From Streptomyces spinoverrucosus (GTDB taxonomy: Bacteria; Actinomycetota; Actinomycetes; Streptomycetales; Streptomycetaceae): a DNA stretch of 64,000 bases. Positions 1 to 8,881 of the stretch are shown here, one piece after another. How positions within the stretch are numbered: the stretch's first letter is position 1; each line of letters opens with the position of its first letter. The notes beneath the pieces were generated by a model, which had not been told where the DNA came from, searched no databases, and was given only the letters and a program-made list of their open reading frames with translations. The stretch covers positions 1 through 64,000 of the forward strand of contig NZ_BJND01000047.1 in assembly GCF_006539505.1 (NCBI RefSeq), read 5' to 3'. Made by a program: the position numbers and the translations under genes.

Positions 1-36
1 CGCAGCCCCCGGGACGCCCACCCCAACGCCGCGCGC

Positions 37-1338
37 CTACGCAGGGACGTGCACCGTCTCCACCCTGCTCGCCACCAACCGCTCCCGCTCCCGCCGCGCC
101 GCCCGCCTCCGCAGCCGTAGGATCTGCGAGACCCCCACCGCCTGGAGCACGAACACCGACGAGAAGGCCATCGTGTAGTCGTCGCCGGTGGCGTCCAGCA
201 GCGCGCCCACCGCGAACAACGTGGTCATCGAGGCGACGAAACCACCCATGTTGGTGATCCCGGACGCCGTCCCCTGACGTTCCGGCGGATTCGCGGGACG
301 GGCGAAGTCGAACCCGATCATCGAGGCGGGCCCGCACGCGCCCAGCACCGTGCACAGCACCACCAGCAGCCACATCGGCGCCCGATCGGCCGGCCAGAAC
401 ACCGTCACGGCCCACAGCAGCGACGTCGCCCCCACCGTTCCGAGCGCCAGCGGCAGCCGCGCCCCATGGTGCCGGGCGACGATCTGGCCGTAGACCAGTC
501 CGACCGCCATGTTCGACAGCACGACCAGGGTCAGCAGCTCCCCGGCCGTGGCCCGGGACAGCCCCTGCGCCTCGACCAGGAACGGCAGCCCCCACAGCAG
601 CAGGAACACCATCGCCGGGAACTGGGTCGTGAAGTGCACCCACAGCCCGAGCCGGGTCCCCGGCTCCCGCCAGGACGCGGCGATCTGCCGTCGTACGTAC
701 GCGGCCCCCATGTGGGGCAGGGGCTCCGGCTCGTGCCCCTCGGGGTGGTCCTTCAGGAACAGCACGAGCAGTACGAGGACGACGACCCCCGCGACGGCGC
801 TGCCCGCGAACGCGGCCGTCCAGCCGATGCCGTGCAGCAGCCGGGCGATGACCAGCGTGGAGACCAGGTTGCCCGCCATGCCGACCAGCCCGGCGAGCTG
901 CGCGATCAGCGGGCCGCGGCGGGCCGGGAACCAGCGGCTGCCGAGCCGCAGCACGCTGATGAACGTCATCGCGTCACCGCAGCCGAGCAGCGCGCGCGAG
1001 GCGAGCGCCATGCCGTACGAGGGGGAGAACGCGAAGCCCAGCTGCCCGGCCGTGAACAGCACGACGCCCAGCCCCAGCACCTTCTTGGTGCCGAGCCGGT
1101 CGACCAGCAGGCCGACGGGGATCTGCATCCCGGCGTAGACCAGGAGCTGGAGGATCGAGAACGTCGACAGCGCGGACGCATTGACGTCGAACCGGTCGGC
1201 GGCGTCGAGGCCGGCGACCCCCAGCGACGTACGGAAGATGACGGCGACGAAGTAGACCGAGACGCCTATCCCCCAGACGGCGACCGCGCGCCGGCCGCCG
1301 GGCGGATCGCCGGGCAGGGACACCGACGCCGAGCTCAT
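37..1338 (-). CDS. MFS transporter, 433 aa
   Basis: Twelve-helix major facilitator in the cytoplasmic membrane, probably a proton-driven transporter; the substrate cannot be read from the sequence. Hydrophobic helices alternate with short loops along the whole length. A motif-A-like loop follows helix 2 (PVGLLVDRLGTKKVLG, about residues 75-90) and a charged central loop (EGHEPEPLPH, about residue 200) separates the two six-helix halves. The ATG start overlaps the stop of the upstream GntR-type regulator by 4 bp (ATGA), so the pair is translationally coupled and the transporter is probably under that regulator. The tail is Arg-rich and cytoplasmic. Family is certain, substrate unknown. Confidence 0.85.
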   Translation of the reverse strand: MSSASVSLPGDPPGGRRAVAVWGIGVSVYFVAVIFRTSLGVAGLDAADRFDVNASALSTFSILQLLVYAGMQIPVGLLVDRLGTKKVLGLGVVLFTAGQLGFAFSPSYGMALASRALLGCGDAMTFISVLRLGSRWFPARRGPLIAQLAGLVGMAGNLVSTLVIARLLHGIGWTAAFAGSAVAGVVVLVLLVLFLKDHPEGHEPEPLPHMGAAYVRRQIAASWREPGTRLGLWVHFTTQFPAMVFLLLWGLPFLVEAQGLSRATAGELLTLVVLSNMAVGLVYGQIVARHHGARLPLALGTVGATSLLWAVTVFWPADRAPMWLLVVLCTVLGACGPASMIGFDFARPANPPERQGTASGITNMGGFVASMTTLFAVGALLDATGDDYTMAFSSVFVLQAVGVSQILRLRRRAARRERERLVASRVETVHVPA

Positions 1339-1988
1339 CGGACCTCACCCCGCGCGAGGTGCGAGAACCAGCCGATGTGCCGGTGGACCACGTCGACGGC
1401 CTGGTCGGCGTCCCCGGAGCGCAGCGCCTCCAGGATCTCCTGGTGCTCCGCGAGCGTCTTGGCGATCCGGTCGGGGTGGGAGTGCATCACGGCGACGCCC
1501 ATCCGCAACTGCCGGTCGCGCAGCTGGTCGTAGAGCCGGGAGAGGATTTCGTTCCCGCCGCTGCGCACGATCTCGGCGTGGAAGCAGCGGTCGGTGACGG
1601 CGGCGGCGGCCAGGTCCCCGGCGGCGGCCTGCTCCTTCTGCCGCGCCAGGAGCTCTTCGAGGCGCTCGATGAGCCCGGAGGGCGCGGGTACGGCCTTGCG
1701 CGCCGCGTGCTCCTCCACCAGCAGGCGGGTCTCGACGACGTCCGCGATCTCCTGGGCGGAGACGGGCAGGACGAGCGCGCCCTTCTTCGGGTAGAGCTTG
1801 ATGAGCCCTTCGACTTCCAGCCGCAGCAGCGCCTCACGCACCGGGGTCCTCGACACCCCCACGGCGTCGGCCAGCTCGCCCTCGGTGAGGAGGGTGCCGC
1901 CCTCGTAACGGCGGTCCAGGACGCCTTGTTTGACGTGGGTGTAGACGCGGTCGGCGGCAGGGGGTTGCTTCACGGCGGCCAGGGTCAT
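1335..1988 (-). CDS. GntR family transcriptional regulator (FCD type), 217 aa
   Basis: DNA-binding repressor with an N-terminal winged helix-turn-helix (about residues 10-75, core LADAVGVSRTPVREALLRLE, the FadR/VanR signature) and an all-helical FCD ligand-binding domain with metal-type His residues (CFHAEIV, LAEHQEIL, VHRHIGWF). In this subfamily the ligand is usually an organic acid. I start at the ATG at 1988 because homology begins just after it; the frame stays open for 31 more codons upstream but that extension is Cys/Trp-rich and unlike the family. The stop overlaps the MFS transporter start, so it probably autoregulates and controls that gene. Confidence 0.85.
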   Translation of the reverse strand: MTLAAVKQPPAADRVYTHVKQGVLDRRYEGGTLLTEGELADAVGVSRTPVREALLRLEVEGLIKLYPKKGALVLPVSAQEIADVVETRLLVEEHAARKAVPAPSGLIERLEELLARQKEQAAAGDLAAAAVTDRCFHAEIVRSGGNEILSRLYDQLRDRQLRMGVAVMHSHPDRIAKTLAEHQEILEALRSGDADQAVDVVHRHIGWFSHLARGEVR

Positions 1989-2180
1989 GCCGACAGGATA
2001 GATACAACACGTACGCATGGCCGGGACCGTCCACCATGCGGACCACACCTGACTGACCACCCCGACACAATTCCCGCACAACTATTCGTGCTAGGTACGT
2101 GTCACACACATGCGGCCTGCTGTACTCCCGTCCAACCCGGCCGCGCCACAGGGGCATTCGACGTATTCGGGGTATCTCAG

Positions 2181-3080
2181 TTGATAACCGGCATCAAGGG
2201 CATCCGTATCCGCAGAGCCGTCGCCGTCACCGCGACCGCCGGCGCCGTGTTCGCCACCGGAGCCCTCACCGCGGCACCCGCGCAGGCCGTCACCGCGCCG
2301 TCCATCGCCGCCAAGGGCGGCTACATCATGAACAACGCGAACGGCAAGACGCTGTACACCAAGGCGGCCGACACCAAGCGCGCCACCGGTTCGACGACCA
2401 AGATCATGACGGCGAAGGTCGTGCTGTCCCAGCCGAACCTGAACCTCAACGCCAAGGTCACGGTGCAGAAGGCGTACAGCGACTACATCGTGTCGAAGAA
2501 CGCCTCCTCCGCCCGCCTGATCGTCGGCGACAAGGTCACCGTCCGTCAGCTGCTCTACGGGCTGATGCTGCCGTCCGGCTGTGACGCCGCCTACGCGCTC
2601 GCCGACAAGTTCGGCACCGGTTCGACGCGGGCCGCGCGCGTGAAGTCGTTCATCGGCAAGATGAACACCACGGCCCGGCAACTCGGCATGAAGAACACGA
2701 AGTTCGACTCGTTCGACGGCATCAGCAACGGCTCGAACTACTCGACGCCGCGCGACCTGACGAAACTCGCCAGCAACGCGATGAAGAACTCCACCTTCCG
2801 CGCGCTGGTGAAGACGAAGTCCACGAAGCAGAAGGTCACCACGAAGAACGGCGGCTACCGCTACTACACGTGGACCAACACCAACACGCTGCTGAGCAAG
2901 TACAGCGGCACCATCGGCGTGAAGACCGGCTCCGGCAGCCAGGCCAAGTACTGCCTGGTCTTCGCCGCCACCCGCAACGGCAAGACCGTCATCGGCACGG
3001 TCCTCACCTCCACGTCCGCCGCCCAGCGCGAAACGGACGCAAAGAAACTCCTCAACTACGGCTTCGCCCGCCTGGGCTGA
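2181..3080 (+). CDS. D-alanyl-D-alanine transpeptidase/carboxypeptidase, K15 type, 299 aa
   Basis: Secreted serine penicillin-binding enzyme of the S11 family that cleaves or transfers the D-Ala-D-Ala end of peptidoglycan stems. A Sec signal peptide (Arg-rich start, hydrophobic core, cleavage after APAQA near residue 36) precedes the catalytic domain. Active-site motifs are STTK (S-x-x-K), SGC in LMLPSGCDAA (the second motif, with Cys where most families have Asn) and KTGSGS. The SGC triad and the overall sequence match the Streptomyces K15 DD-transpeptidase as I remember it. The TTG at 2181 is the start that gives a normal signal peptide, with GGGG about 9 nt upstream. The frame runs open much further upstream, but that part is opposite the GntR gene and is not coding. 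A strong terminator follows. Confidence 0.85.
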   Translation: MITGIKGIRIRRAVAVTATAGAVFATGALTAAPAQAVTAPSIAAKGGYIMNNANGKTLYTKAADTKRATGSTTKIMTAKVVLSQPNLNLNAKVTVQKAYSDYIVSKNASSARLIVGDKVTVRQLLYGLMLPSGCDAAYALADKFGTGSTRAARVKSFIGKMNTTARQLGMKNTKFDSFDGISNGSNYSTPRDLTKLASNAMKNSTFRALVKTKSTKQKVTTKNGGYRYYTWTNTNTLLSKYSGTIGVKTGSGSQAKYCLVFAATRNGKTVIGTVLTSTSAAQRETDAKKLLNYGFARLG

Positions 3081-3098
3081 CGCCCACGAACGCCTGAA

Positions 3099-3128
3099 GG
3101 GGCCGACCGCCGTTGCGCGGTTGGCCCC
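3099..3128. terminator. Rho-independent bidirectional terminator
   Basis: A 12-bp stem (ggggccgaccgc / gcggttggcccc, one G-U pair) with a 6-nt loop is followed by CTTGT. It lies between the stop of the K15-type peptidase and the stop of the converging E2 gene, so it can serve both. Confidence 0.8.
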
Positions 3129-3143
3129 TTGTCTCTGCCGGCG

Positions 3144-4571
3144 TTACGCCCAGGTGATCAGCCGCTTCGGCTGTTCCAGGATCGCTGCCACGTCCGCCAG
3201 GACCTTGGAGCCCAACTCGCCGTCCACCAGCCGGTGGTCGAAGCTGAGGGCCAGAGTCGTGACCTGGCGGGGCTTGACCTTGCCCTTGTGGACCCACGGC
3301 TGGAGCTTGATCGCGCCCATCGCGAGGATCGCGGACTCGCCGGGGTTGAGGATCGGCGTGCCGGTGTCGACGCCGAAGACGCCGACGTTGGTGATCGTCA
3401 CCGTGCCGCCCTGCATCGCCGCCGGGGACGTCTTGCCCTCGCGGGCCGTGGTCACCAGCTCGCCCAGCGCCTCCGCCAGCTGCGGGAGGGTCTTGTCGTG
3501 CGCGTCCTTGATGTTCGGCACGATCAGACCGCGCGGGGTCGCCGCCGCGATGCCCAGGTTGACGTAGTGCTTGACCACGATCTCCTGGTTGGCCTCGTCC
3601 CAGGACGCGTTGATGTCCGGGTTGCGCTTGATCGCGACCAGGAGCGCCTTGGCGATGAGGAGCAGGGGGTTCACGCGCAGGCCCGCGAACTCCTTGTCCG
3701 CCTTCAGCTCCTCGACCAGCTTCATCGTGCGCGTCACGTCGACCGTCACGAACTCCGTGACGTGCGGCGCGGTGAAGGCCGAGCCGACCATCGCGGCGGC
3801 GGTGGCCTTGCGGACGCCCTTGACCGGGATGCGGGTTTCCCGGGTGGTGTCGTATGCCACCGCAGCGGGAGCCGCGGGTGCCGCGGCCGGCGTCGGTGCC
3901 GCCACCTCGGGAGCCGGGGCCGCCGCCGCGTGGACGTCCTCGCGCGTGATGATGCCGTCCGGGCCGGTCGGGGTGACCGTCGCCAGGTCGACGCCTAGGT
4001 CCTTGGCGAGCTTGCGCACCGGGGGCTTGGCGAGGGGGCGCTCCTGCGAAGGCGCGGCGGTGGGCGCCGTCGCGGGTGCGGCAGCGGTGGGCGCCTGGGC
4101 GGGCGGTGCCGTCCCCTCCCGGCCGCCATGGCCGTTCAGCTCGGACTGCAGCGCCGCCGAGGCCTGCTGGACCGGGACCTCCGGGCCCTTGCGCGGGCGG
4201 CGCTTGGTGGAGGAGGTGGACACGCCGTAGCCGACGAGCACCGGCTGGCGGCCCTCCTGCTTCGGCTGCTCCTTCGGCTCGGCGGGCGCCTCCTGCGCGG
4301 GTGCCGCGCCGCCGCTGACGTCCACCGCGATGATCGACGTGCCGACGTCGACCGTGGTGCCCTCGGGGAAGTGCAGCTCGCGGACCACGCCGTCGTACGG
4401 GATGGGCAGCTCCACCGCCGCCTTGGCCGTCTCGACCTCGCACACCACCTGGCCGTCGGTGACCGTGTCGCCGGGCTTGACGTACCACTTGAGGATCTCG
4501 GCCTCGGTCAGGCCCTCGCCCACGTCGGGCATTTTGAACTCGCGTACGGAAGCTTCCGTCATCGTCGTCAC
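3144..4571 (-). CDS. bkdC1: Branched-chain 2-oxoacid dehydrogenase E2 (dihydrolipoyl acyltransferase), 475 aa
   Basis: E2 core of the branched-chain 2-oxoacid dehydrogenase complex; transfers the acyl group from lipoyl-lysine to CoA, giving isobutyryl-, isovaleryl- or 2-methylbutyryl-CoA, which in Streptomyces feed branched fatty acid and polyketide synthesis. Domains in order: lipoyl domain (residues 8-85, lipoyl Lys in VETAKAAVELP), Ala/Pro-rich linker, peripheral subunit-binding domain (about 180-215, VRKLAKDLGVDLATVTPTG), second Ala/Pro linker, catalytic domain ending in the HRxxDG motif (DHRLVDGELG). Last gene of an E1alpha-E1beta-E2 operon, 10 nt after the E1beta stop. No E3 gene is nearby, so a shared lipoamide dehydrogenase must be supplied from elsewhere. 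Confidence 0.9.
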   Translation of the reverse strand: MTTMTEASVREFKMPDVGEGLTEAEILKWYVKPGDTVTDGQVVCEVETAKAAVELPIPYDGVVRELHFPEGTTVDVGTSIIAVDVSGGAAPAQEAPAEPKEQPKQEGRQPVLVGYGVSTSSTKRRPRKGPEVPVQQASAALQSELNGHGGREGTAPPAQAPTAAAPATAPTAAPSQERPLAKPPVRKLAKDLGVDLATVTPTGPDGIITREDVHAAAAPAPEVAAPTPAAAPAAPAAVAYDTTRETRIPVKGVRKATAAAMVGSAFTAPHVTEFVTVDVTRTMKLVEELKADKEFAGLRVNPLLLIAKALLVAIKRNPDINASWDEANQEIVVKHYVNLGIAAATPRGLIVPNIKDAHDKTLPQLAEALGELVTTAREGKTSPAAMQGGTVTITNVGVFGVDTGTPILNPGESAILAMGAIKLQPWVHKGKVKPRQVTTLALSFDHRLVDGELGSKVLADVAAILEQPKRLITWA

Positions 4572-4581
4572 GACCCTCTCC

Positions 4582-5562
4582 TCAGTACGCCAGCGAGCGG
4601 TCGACGGCGTCGAGCACGCGGTCCAGGTCGGGCAGGTACTCCTCCTCCAGGCGGGCCGGCGGGTAGGGGGCGTGGTAGCCGCCGACCCTGAGCACCGGGG
4701 CCTCCAGGTGGTAGAAGCAGCGCTCGGTGATCCGGGCGGCGATCTCCGCGCCGGAGCCGAAGAACACCGGCGCCTCGTGGACGACCACCAGGCGGCGCGT
4801 CTTCTCGACCGACGCCTGGATGGAGTCGAAGTCGAGGGGGGACACCGAGCGCAGGTCCAGGACCTCCAGCGACTTGCCCTCCTCGGCGGCCGCCTCCGCG
4901 ACCTCGTGGCAGAGCTTCACCATCGGGCCGTACGCGGCGAGCGTCAGGTCGGTGCCCTCGCGGGTCACCCGCGCCTTGTGCAGCGGGCCGGGGATCGCCT
5001 CCGTGCTGACCTCGCCCTTGTCCCAGTAGCGCCGCTTGGGCTCGAAGAAGATCACCGGGTCGTCGCTCTGGATGGCCTGCTGCATCATCCAGTAGGCGTC
5101 CGAGGCGTTGGACGGAGAGACGATCTTCAGGCCGGACACGTGCGCGAAGAGCGCCTCGGGGGACTCCGAGTGGTGTTCGACCGCGCCGATGCCGCCACCG
5201 TAGGGGATGCGGACGACGACCGGGAGCTTGACCTTGCCGAGCGAGCGCGCGTGCATCTTCGCGAGCTGCGTGACGATCTGGTCGTACGCCGGGAAGACGA
5301 AGCCGTCGAACTGGATTTCGACGACGGGACGGTAGCCACGCAGGGCCAGACCGATCGCCGTACCGACGATGCCGGACTCGGCGAGCGGGGTGTCGATGAC
5401 GCGGCTCTCGCCGAAGTCCTTCTGCAGGCCGTCGGTCACACGGAACACGCCGCCGAGCTTGCCGACGTCCTCGCCCATGATGACGACCTTGGGGTCGGCG
5501 TCCAGGGCGCGGCGCAGCGACTCGTTGATCGCCTTGGCCAGGGCCATCTTCTCCACGGCCAT
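4582..5562 (-). CDS. bkdB1: Branched-chain 2-oxoacid dehydrogenase E1 beta subunit, 326 aa
   Basis: Beta subunit of the thiamine-diphosphate-dependent E1 decarboxylase; pairs with the alpha subunit encoded just upstream. The N-terminal transketolase pyrimidine-type domain carries the family signatures MGEDVGKLGGVFRVTDGL and DTPLAESGIVGTAIGLA, with PYGGGIGAVEHHSESPEA about residue 135. The C-terminal domain ends in the usual PYPPARLEEEYLPDLDRVLDA. Start chosen at the ATG at 5562 because GAGGGGG lies 7 nt upstream and the protein then matches family length. The E1alpha stop is only 2 nt before the start. Confidence 0.92.
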   Translation of the reverse strand: MAVEKMALAKAINESLRRALDADPKVVIMGEDVGKLGGVFRVTDGLQKDFGESRVIDTPLAESGIVGTAIGLALRGYRPVVEIQFDGFVFPAYDQIVTQLAKMHARSLGKVKLPVVVRIPYGGGIGAVEHHSESPEALFAHVSGLKIVSPSNASDAYWMMQQAIQSDDPVIFFEPKRRYWDKGEVSTEAIPGPLHKARVTREGTDLTLAAYGPMVKLCHEVAEAAAEEGKSLEVLDLRSVSPLDFDSIQASVEKTRRLVVVHEAPVFFGSGAEIAARITERCFYHLEAPVLRVGGYHAPYPPARLEEEYLPDLDRVLDAVDRSLAY

Positions 5563-5564
5563 GT

Positions 5565-6740
5565 TCAGACCCCCTCTACGTCCGCGAACGACGCCTGGTA
5601 GGCGGCGAACTGCGCTCGCTCCTCGTCGACGAGCGCATGCCCGTCCGCGTACACGTTCTCGAAGATGGCGAAGTGGTCCGGGTCCGGCATCGCACGGACC
5701 GCTTCGCGCACTCGCCTGCCCAACGCCTCGCTCTCCGCCTCGAGTTCCGCGAAGAATCCCTCGTCCGCGTGGTTTGAGGCCTCCAGATAGCGGCGAAGGC
5801 GCAGGATCGGGTCCTTCGCCTCCCAGGCGGCGCGCTCGTCGTCGTGCCGGTAGCGGGTGGGGTCGTCGGAGGTGGTGTGCGCGCCCATGCGGTACGTGTA
5901 CGCCTCGACCAGCGTCGGTCCCTCGCCGTTGCGGGCCCGCTCCAGGGCCCACTTGGTGACCGCGAGGCAGGCCAGCACGTCGTTGCCGTCGACGCGGACG
6001 CCGGGGAAGCCGTAGCCGCGGGCCCGCTGGTAGAGCGGCACGCGCGTCTGGCGCTCGGTCGGCTCGGAGATCGCCCACTGGTTGTTCTGGCAGAAGAACA
6101 CCACGGGGGCGTTGTAGACCGCCGAGAAGGTGAACGATTCGGCCACGTCGCCCTGGCTGGAGGCGCCGTCGCCGAAGTAGGCGATGACCGCCGAGTCCGC
6201 GCCGTCCTTGGCGACGCCCATCGCGTAGCCGGTGGCGTGCAGGGTCTGGGAGCCGATGACGATCGTGTAGAGGTGGAAGTTGTTGCTGTTCGGGTCCCAG
6301 CCGCCGTTGTTCACGCCGCGGAACATGCCGAGCAGGTTGGTCGGGTCGACGCCGCGGCACCAGGCGACGCCGTGCTCGCGGTAGGTCGGGAAGACGTAGT
6401 CGTCGTCGCGGAGGGCGCGGCCGGAGCCGATCTGGGCGGCCTCCTGGCCGAGCAGCGAGGCCCACAGTCCCAGCTCGCCCTGCCGCTGCAGGGCGGTGGC
6501 CTCGGCGTCGAAGCGCCGGGTGAGCACCATGTCGCGGTAGAGGCCGCGGAGCTCTTCGGGGGTGACACCGGCGACGTACTGCTCGTACTCGGCGTTCTTG
6601 ACGCGCTCGCCCTCGGGCGTCAGCAGCTGGACGAGTTCGGGGTCGGTGTCCTGGGCGGTGTTGCGGGTGGTGCGCTTGGTGCCGGCCTTGCCTCCGGCGC
6701 TGCGTCGCGGCTTGCGCGCGGCAGTGCTCTCCACGGTCAC
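5565..6740 (-). CDS. bkdA1: Branched-chain 2-oxoacid dehydrogenase E1 alpha subunit, 391 aa
   Basis: Thiamine-diphosphate-binding alpha subunit that decarboxylates branched-chain 2-oxoacids. The ThDP/Mg motif is visible as AYFGDGASSQGDVAESFTFS, followed by VVFFCQNNQWAISEPTERQT. The family phosphorylation-loop region (YRMGAHTTSDDPTRYR) is present. The first 45 residues are basic and low in complexity. I take GTG at 6740 as start: GGAGGAG lies 5 nt upstream. The frame is open for another 97 codons but those overlap the promoter region. First gene of the bkdA1-B1-C1 operon. A second complete E1/E2 set lies about 17 kb away in this window. Confidence 0.9.
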   Translation of the reverse strand: MTVESTAARKPRRSAGGKAGTKRTTRNTAQDTDPELVQLLTPEGERVKNAEYEQYVAGVTPEELRGLYRDMVLTRRFDAEATALQRQGELGLWASLLGQEAAQIGSGRALRDDDYVFPTYREHGVAWCRGVDPTNLLGMFRGVNNGGWDPNSNNFHLYTIVIGSQTLHATGYAMGVAKDGADSAVIAYFGDGASSQGDVAESFTFSAVYNAPVVFFCQNNQWAISEPTERQTRVPLYQRARGYGFPGVRVDGNDVLACLAVTKWALERARNGEGPTLVEAYTYRMGAHTTSDDPTRYRHDDERAAWEAKDPILRLRRYLEASNHADEGFFAELEAESEALGRRVREAVRAMPDPDHFAIFENVYADGHALVDEERAQFAAYQASFADVEGV

Positions 6741-7042
6741 GTGTGCTCCTCCGTCGGTCCGGCCCCCGGGATTGCCGGGAAAGCCAGTGCGGCTCACCTG
6801 TTCCGTCCCGTGCACGGGGTGGGTGCCGCTCGGCCGGAACAGGCGTGACAGGTGCCCCGGCGAGCGCCCTGCAACAGTCACGTTACCCAGTGCTCCACAA
6901 TTCTGTGTAACCCCTCCTGACCTGCGTTTTTGCTTGGAAATCCAAGTAAATCGCAAAGCCGGGAAGAGGCACTGGTCACAGCCCTGCAGGGGGCCGGAAC
7001 ACCGGCACGTTATCCCGCTCACCCAGGTCACGGGAAGAGTCG
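6741..7042. promoter_or_regulatory. Divergent regulatory region between bkdA1 and the response regulator gene
   Basis: A 302-nt non-coding stretch read outward in both directions. It holds a 9-bp inverted repeat (CCTGTTCCG at 6797-6805 and CGGAACAGG at 6835-6843) and, in an unusually AT-rich island, a 14-bp palindrome CTTGGAAATCCAAG at 6933-6946, flanked by TGCG and CGCA. The palindrome is a candidate operator for an Lrp-type or other bkd regulator; that link is inference. I could not assign a convincing -35/-10 pair. Confidence 0.5.
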
Positions 7043-7720
7043 GTGTGTGAGACTGACGTCGTGCGCGAAAACCGAAAAATCCGGGTATTTCTGCTCGACG
7101 ATCACGAGATCGTCCGGCGTGGCGTGCATGAGCTGCTCTCCGTCGAGGACGACATCGAGGTGGTCGGCGAGGCCGGTACGGCGGCCGAGGCGCTGGTACG
7201 GATTCCCGCCACGCGTCCGGACGTCGCGGTGCTCGACGTACGCCTCCCGGACGGCAACGGCGTCGAGGTGTGCCGCGAGGTCCGCTCCCGGGACGACACC
7301 GTCAGGTGCCTGATGCTGACGTCGTTCGACGACGACGAGGCCCTCTTCGACGCGATCATGGCGGGCGCCTCCGGGTACATCCTGAAGGCCATCCGCGGCG
7401 GCGAGCTGCCGTGGGCCGTACGGAACGTCGCGGCCGGGAAATCCCTGCTCGACCCCGCGGCGACGGCCCGGGTGCTGGAGCGGTTGCGCGACGGCGGTGA
7501 GCCGAAGGGCGACGACCGGCTCACCGGGCTCACCGGGCAGGAGCGCCGGATTCTCGATCTGATCGGGGAAGGGCTCACCAATCGGCAGATCGGCGAGCGG
7601 CTGCACCTCGCGGAAAAGACGATCAAGAATTACGTGTCGAGTCTGCTTTCCAAACTCGGCATGCAGCGGCGTTCCCAGGCTGCCGCATATGTGGCGCGAA
7701 TGCAGGCCGAGAAACAGTGA
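7043..7720 (+). CDS. Orphan NarL/FixJ-type response regulator, 225 aa
   Basis: DNA-binding response regulator. The receiver domain (about 10-130) has the acidic pocket in FLLDDHEIV, the phospho-acceptor Asp in VAVLDVRLPDGNG, the Thr/Ser switch in LMLTSFDDD and the Lys in GYILKAIRGG. The LuxR-type helix-turn-helix follows at about 160-220 (LTGQERRILDLIGEGLTNRQIGERLHLAEKTIKNYVSSLLSKLGM, split here only by reading). GTG at 7043 has GGAAGAG 3 nt upstream; the GTG at 7061 is an alternative nearer to the receiver domain. No histidine kinase gene is adjacent, so the partner is unknown. It diverges from the bkdA1 operon and could regulate it, but nothing proves that. Confidence 0.85.
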   Translation: MCETDVVRENRKIRVFLLDDHEIVRRGVHELLSVEDDIEVVGEAGTAAEALVRIPATRPDVAVLDVRLPDGNGVEVCREVRSRDDTVRCLMLTSFDDDEALFDAIMAGASGYILKAIRGGELPWAVRNVAAGKSLLDPAATARVLERLRDGGEPKGDDRLTGLTGQERRILDLIGEGLTNRQIGERLHLAEKTIKNYVSSLLSKLGMQRRSQAAAYVARMQAEKQ

Positions 7721-7806
7721 CCACACGTACGGCCACACTTGTGACCGAAAGCGATCGTCGACGACTTCCTGTGACAACGCCCAGCTCACACGCCTGATTC
7801 GTGCCC

Positions 7807-7812
7807 TAGCAT
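7807..7812 (+). promoter_or_regulatory. Putative -10 box of a leaderless promoter
   Basis: TAGCAT lies exactly 7 nt before the GTG start of the phosphotransferase gene, so transcription would begin at or next to the start codon. No clear -35 is seen. Confidence 0.45.
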
Positions 7813-7819
7813 CTGGCGC

Positions 7820-8863
7820 GTGCCGCGCCCTTGTGTACCACCCCCCGTGCCCCACGCGCCCCCACTGAGCGCCCTTCTGCGCCAGTACGCCGCCGGTTCC
7901 GCCCTCACCTGCGACCCCGTCGACCAGGGCCTGCTCAACCGGGGCTACCGGCTCCGCACCACCCGCGGCCGCTACTTCCTCAAGCACCACTTCGACCCGG
8001 ACACCGCCGACCCCGCCGCCATCGAGCGCCGGCACCGGGCCACCCAGCGGCTGGCCGACCTCGGCGTCCCGGTGGCCCCGCCGCTGGCCGGGCGGGACGG
8101 CCGTACGGTCGCGGTGGTGGGCGGCCACGCCTACGCCCTGCACCCGTGGATCGACGGCCGGCACCGGCACGGCGGGCAGCTCAGCACCGGTCAGTGCGCG
8201 CGCCTGGGGGCGCTGCTGGGCGCCGTCCACGCCACCCTGGAGCGCGTGATGCCGCCCAAGGGGCGCACGCCCCCAGCCACGAGCCCCCACCCCGTGGAGA
8301 GCGCCGACCCCGCCGACACGTTCGACCTCATCGACGACCTCCTCGCGCGCGTACGCCGGCACCGCCCCGCCGACTCCTTCGACGAACTGGCCCGCCACCG
8401 CCTCCTGGAACGGCGCGCCCTGCTGGAACGGCACGCGGACCGGCGTCCCCCGCGCGGCGGCTCGGTGGGTTGGGTGCACGGCGACTTCCACCCGTTCAAC
8501 CTGCTCTACCAAGGGGACGCGCCGGCCGCGATCGTCGACTGGGACCGGCTCGGCGTCCAGCCGCGCGCGGAGGAGGCCGTACGCGCCGCCGCGATCTTCT
8601 TCGTCCGGGCCGCCGGGACCCTCGACCTGCCGAAGGTGCACGCGTACGCGCGCGCGTACCGGCGTGCGGCCAAGGCCACGCCCTCGGAGCTCGCGGCGGC
8701 CGTGCACCGGGTGTGGTGGGAGCGGCTGAACGACTTCTGGATGCTGCGCTGGCACTACGAACGCGGCGACACCCGCGCCGACCCCCAGTTCCCGGCCGCC
8801 TCGGCACTGGCCGTGTGGTGGACGCGGGAGTACGACGCGGTGTGCGGGGCGTTCGTGGACTGA
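7820..8863 (+). CDS. Aminoglycoside phosphotransferase-family kinase, 347 aa
   Basis: APH/choline-kinase-fold enzyme that phosphorylates a small hydroxylated molecule; substrate unknown. The N-lobe ATP-binding Lys is in TTRGRYFLKHHFD. The catalytic Brenner motif is VHGDFHPFNLLY (about residue 220) and the metal-binding Asp lies in AIVDWDRLG. The length fits the family. GTG at 7820 follows a TAGCAT box by 7 nt, suggesting a leaderless transcript; there is no Shine-Dalgarno sequence. Resistance is not implied: most chromosomal Streptomyces members of this family are of unknown role. Confidence 0.8.
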   Translation: MPRPCVPPPVPHAPPLSALLRQYAAGSALTCDPVDQGLLNRGYRLRTTRGRYFLKHHFDPDTADPAAIERRHRATQRLADLGVPVAPPLAGRDGRTVAVVGGHAYALHPWIDGRHRHGGQLSTGQCARLGALLGAVHATLERVMPPKGRTPPATSPHPVESADPADTFDLIDDLLARVRRHRPADSFDELARHRLLERRALLERHADRRPPRGGSVGWVHGDFHPFNLLYQGDAPAAIVDWDRLGVQPRAEEAVRAAAIFFVRAAGTLDLPKVHAYARAYRRAAKATPSELAAAVHRVWWERLNDFWMLRWHYERGDTRADPQFPAASALAVWWTREYDAVCGAFVD

Positions 8864-8881
8864 GGCTCGCCCGGGGGCGGC

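Noticed and set aside
1359..2180. Open frame extending the K15-type peptidase by 274 codons upstream
   Set aside because: It lies opposite the GntR gene, has no peptidase homology, and would bury the signal peptide.
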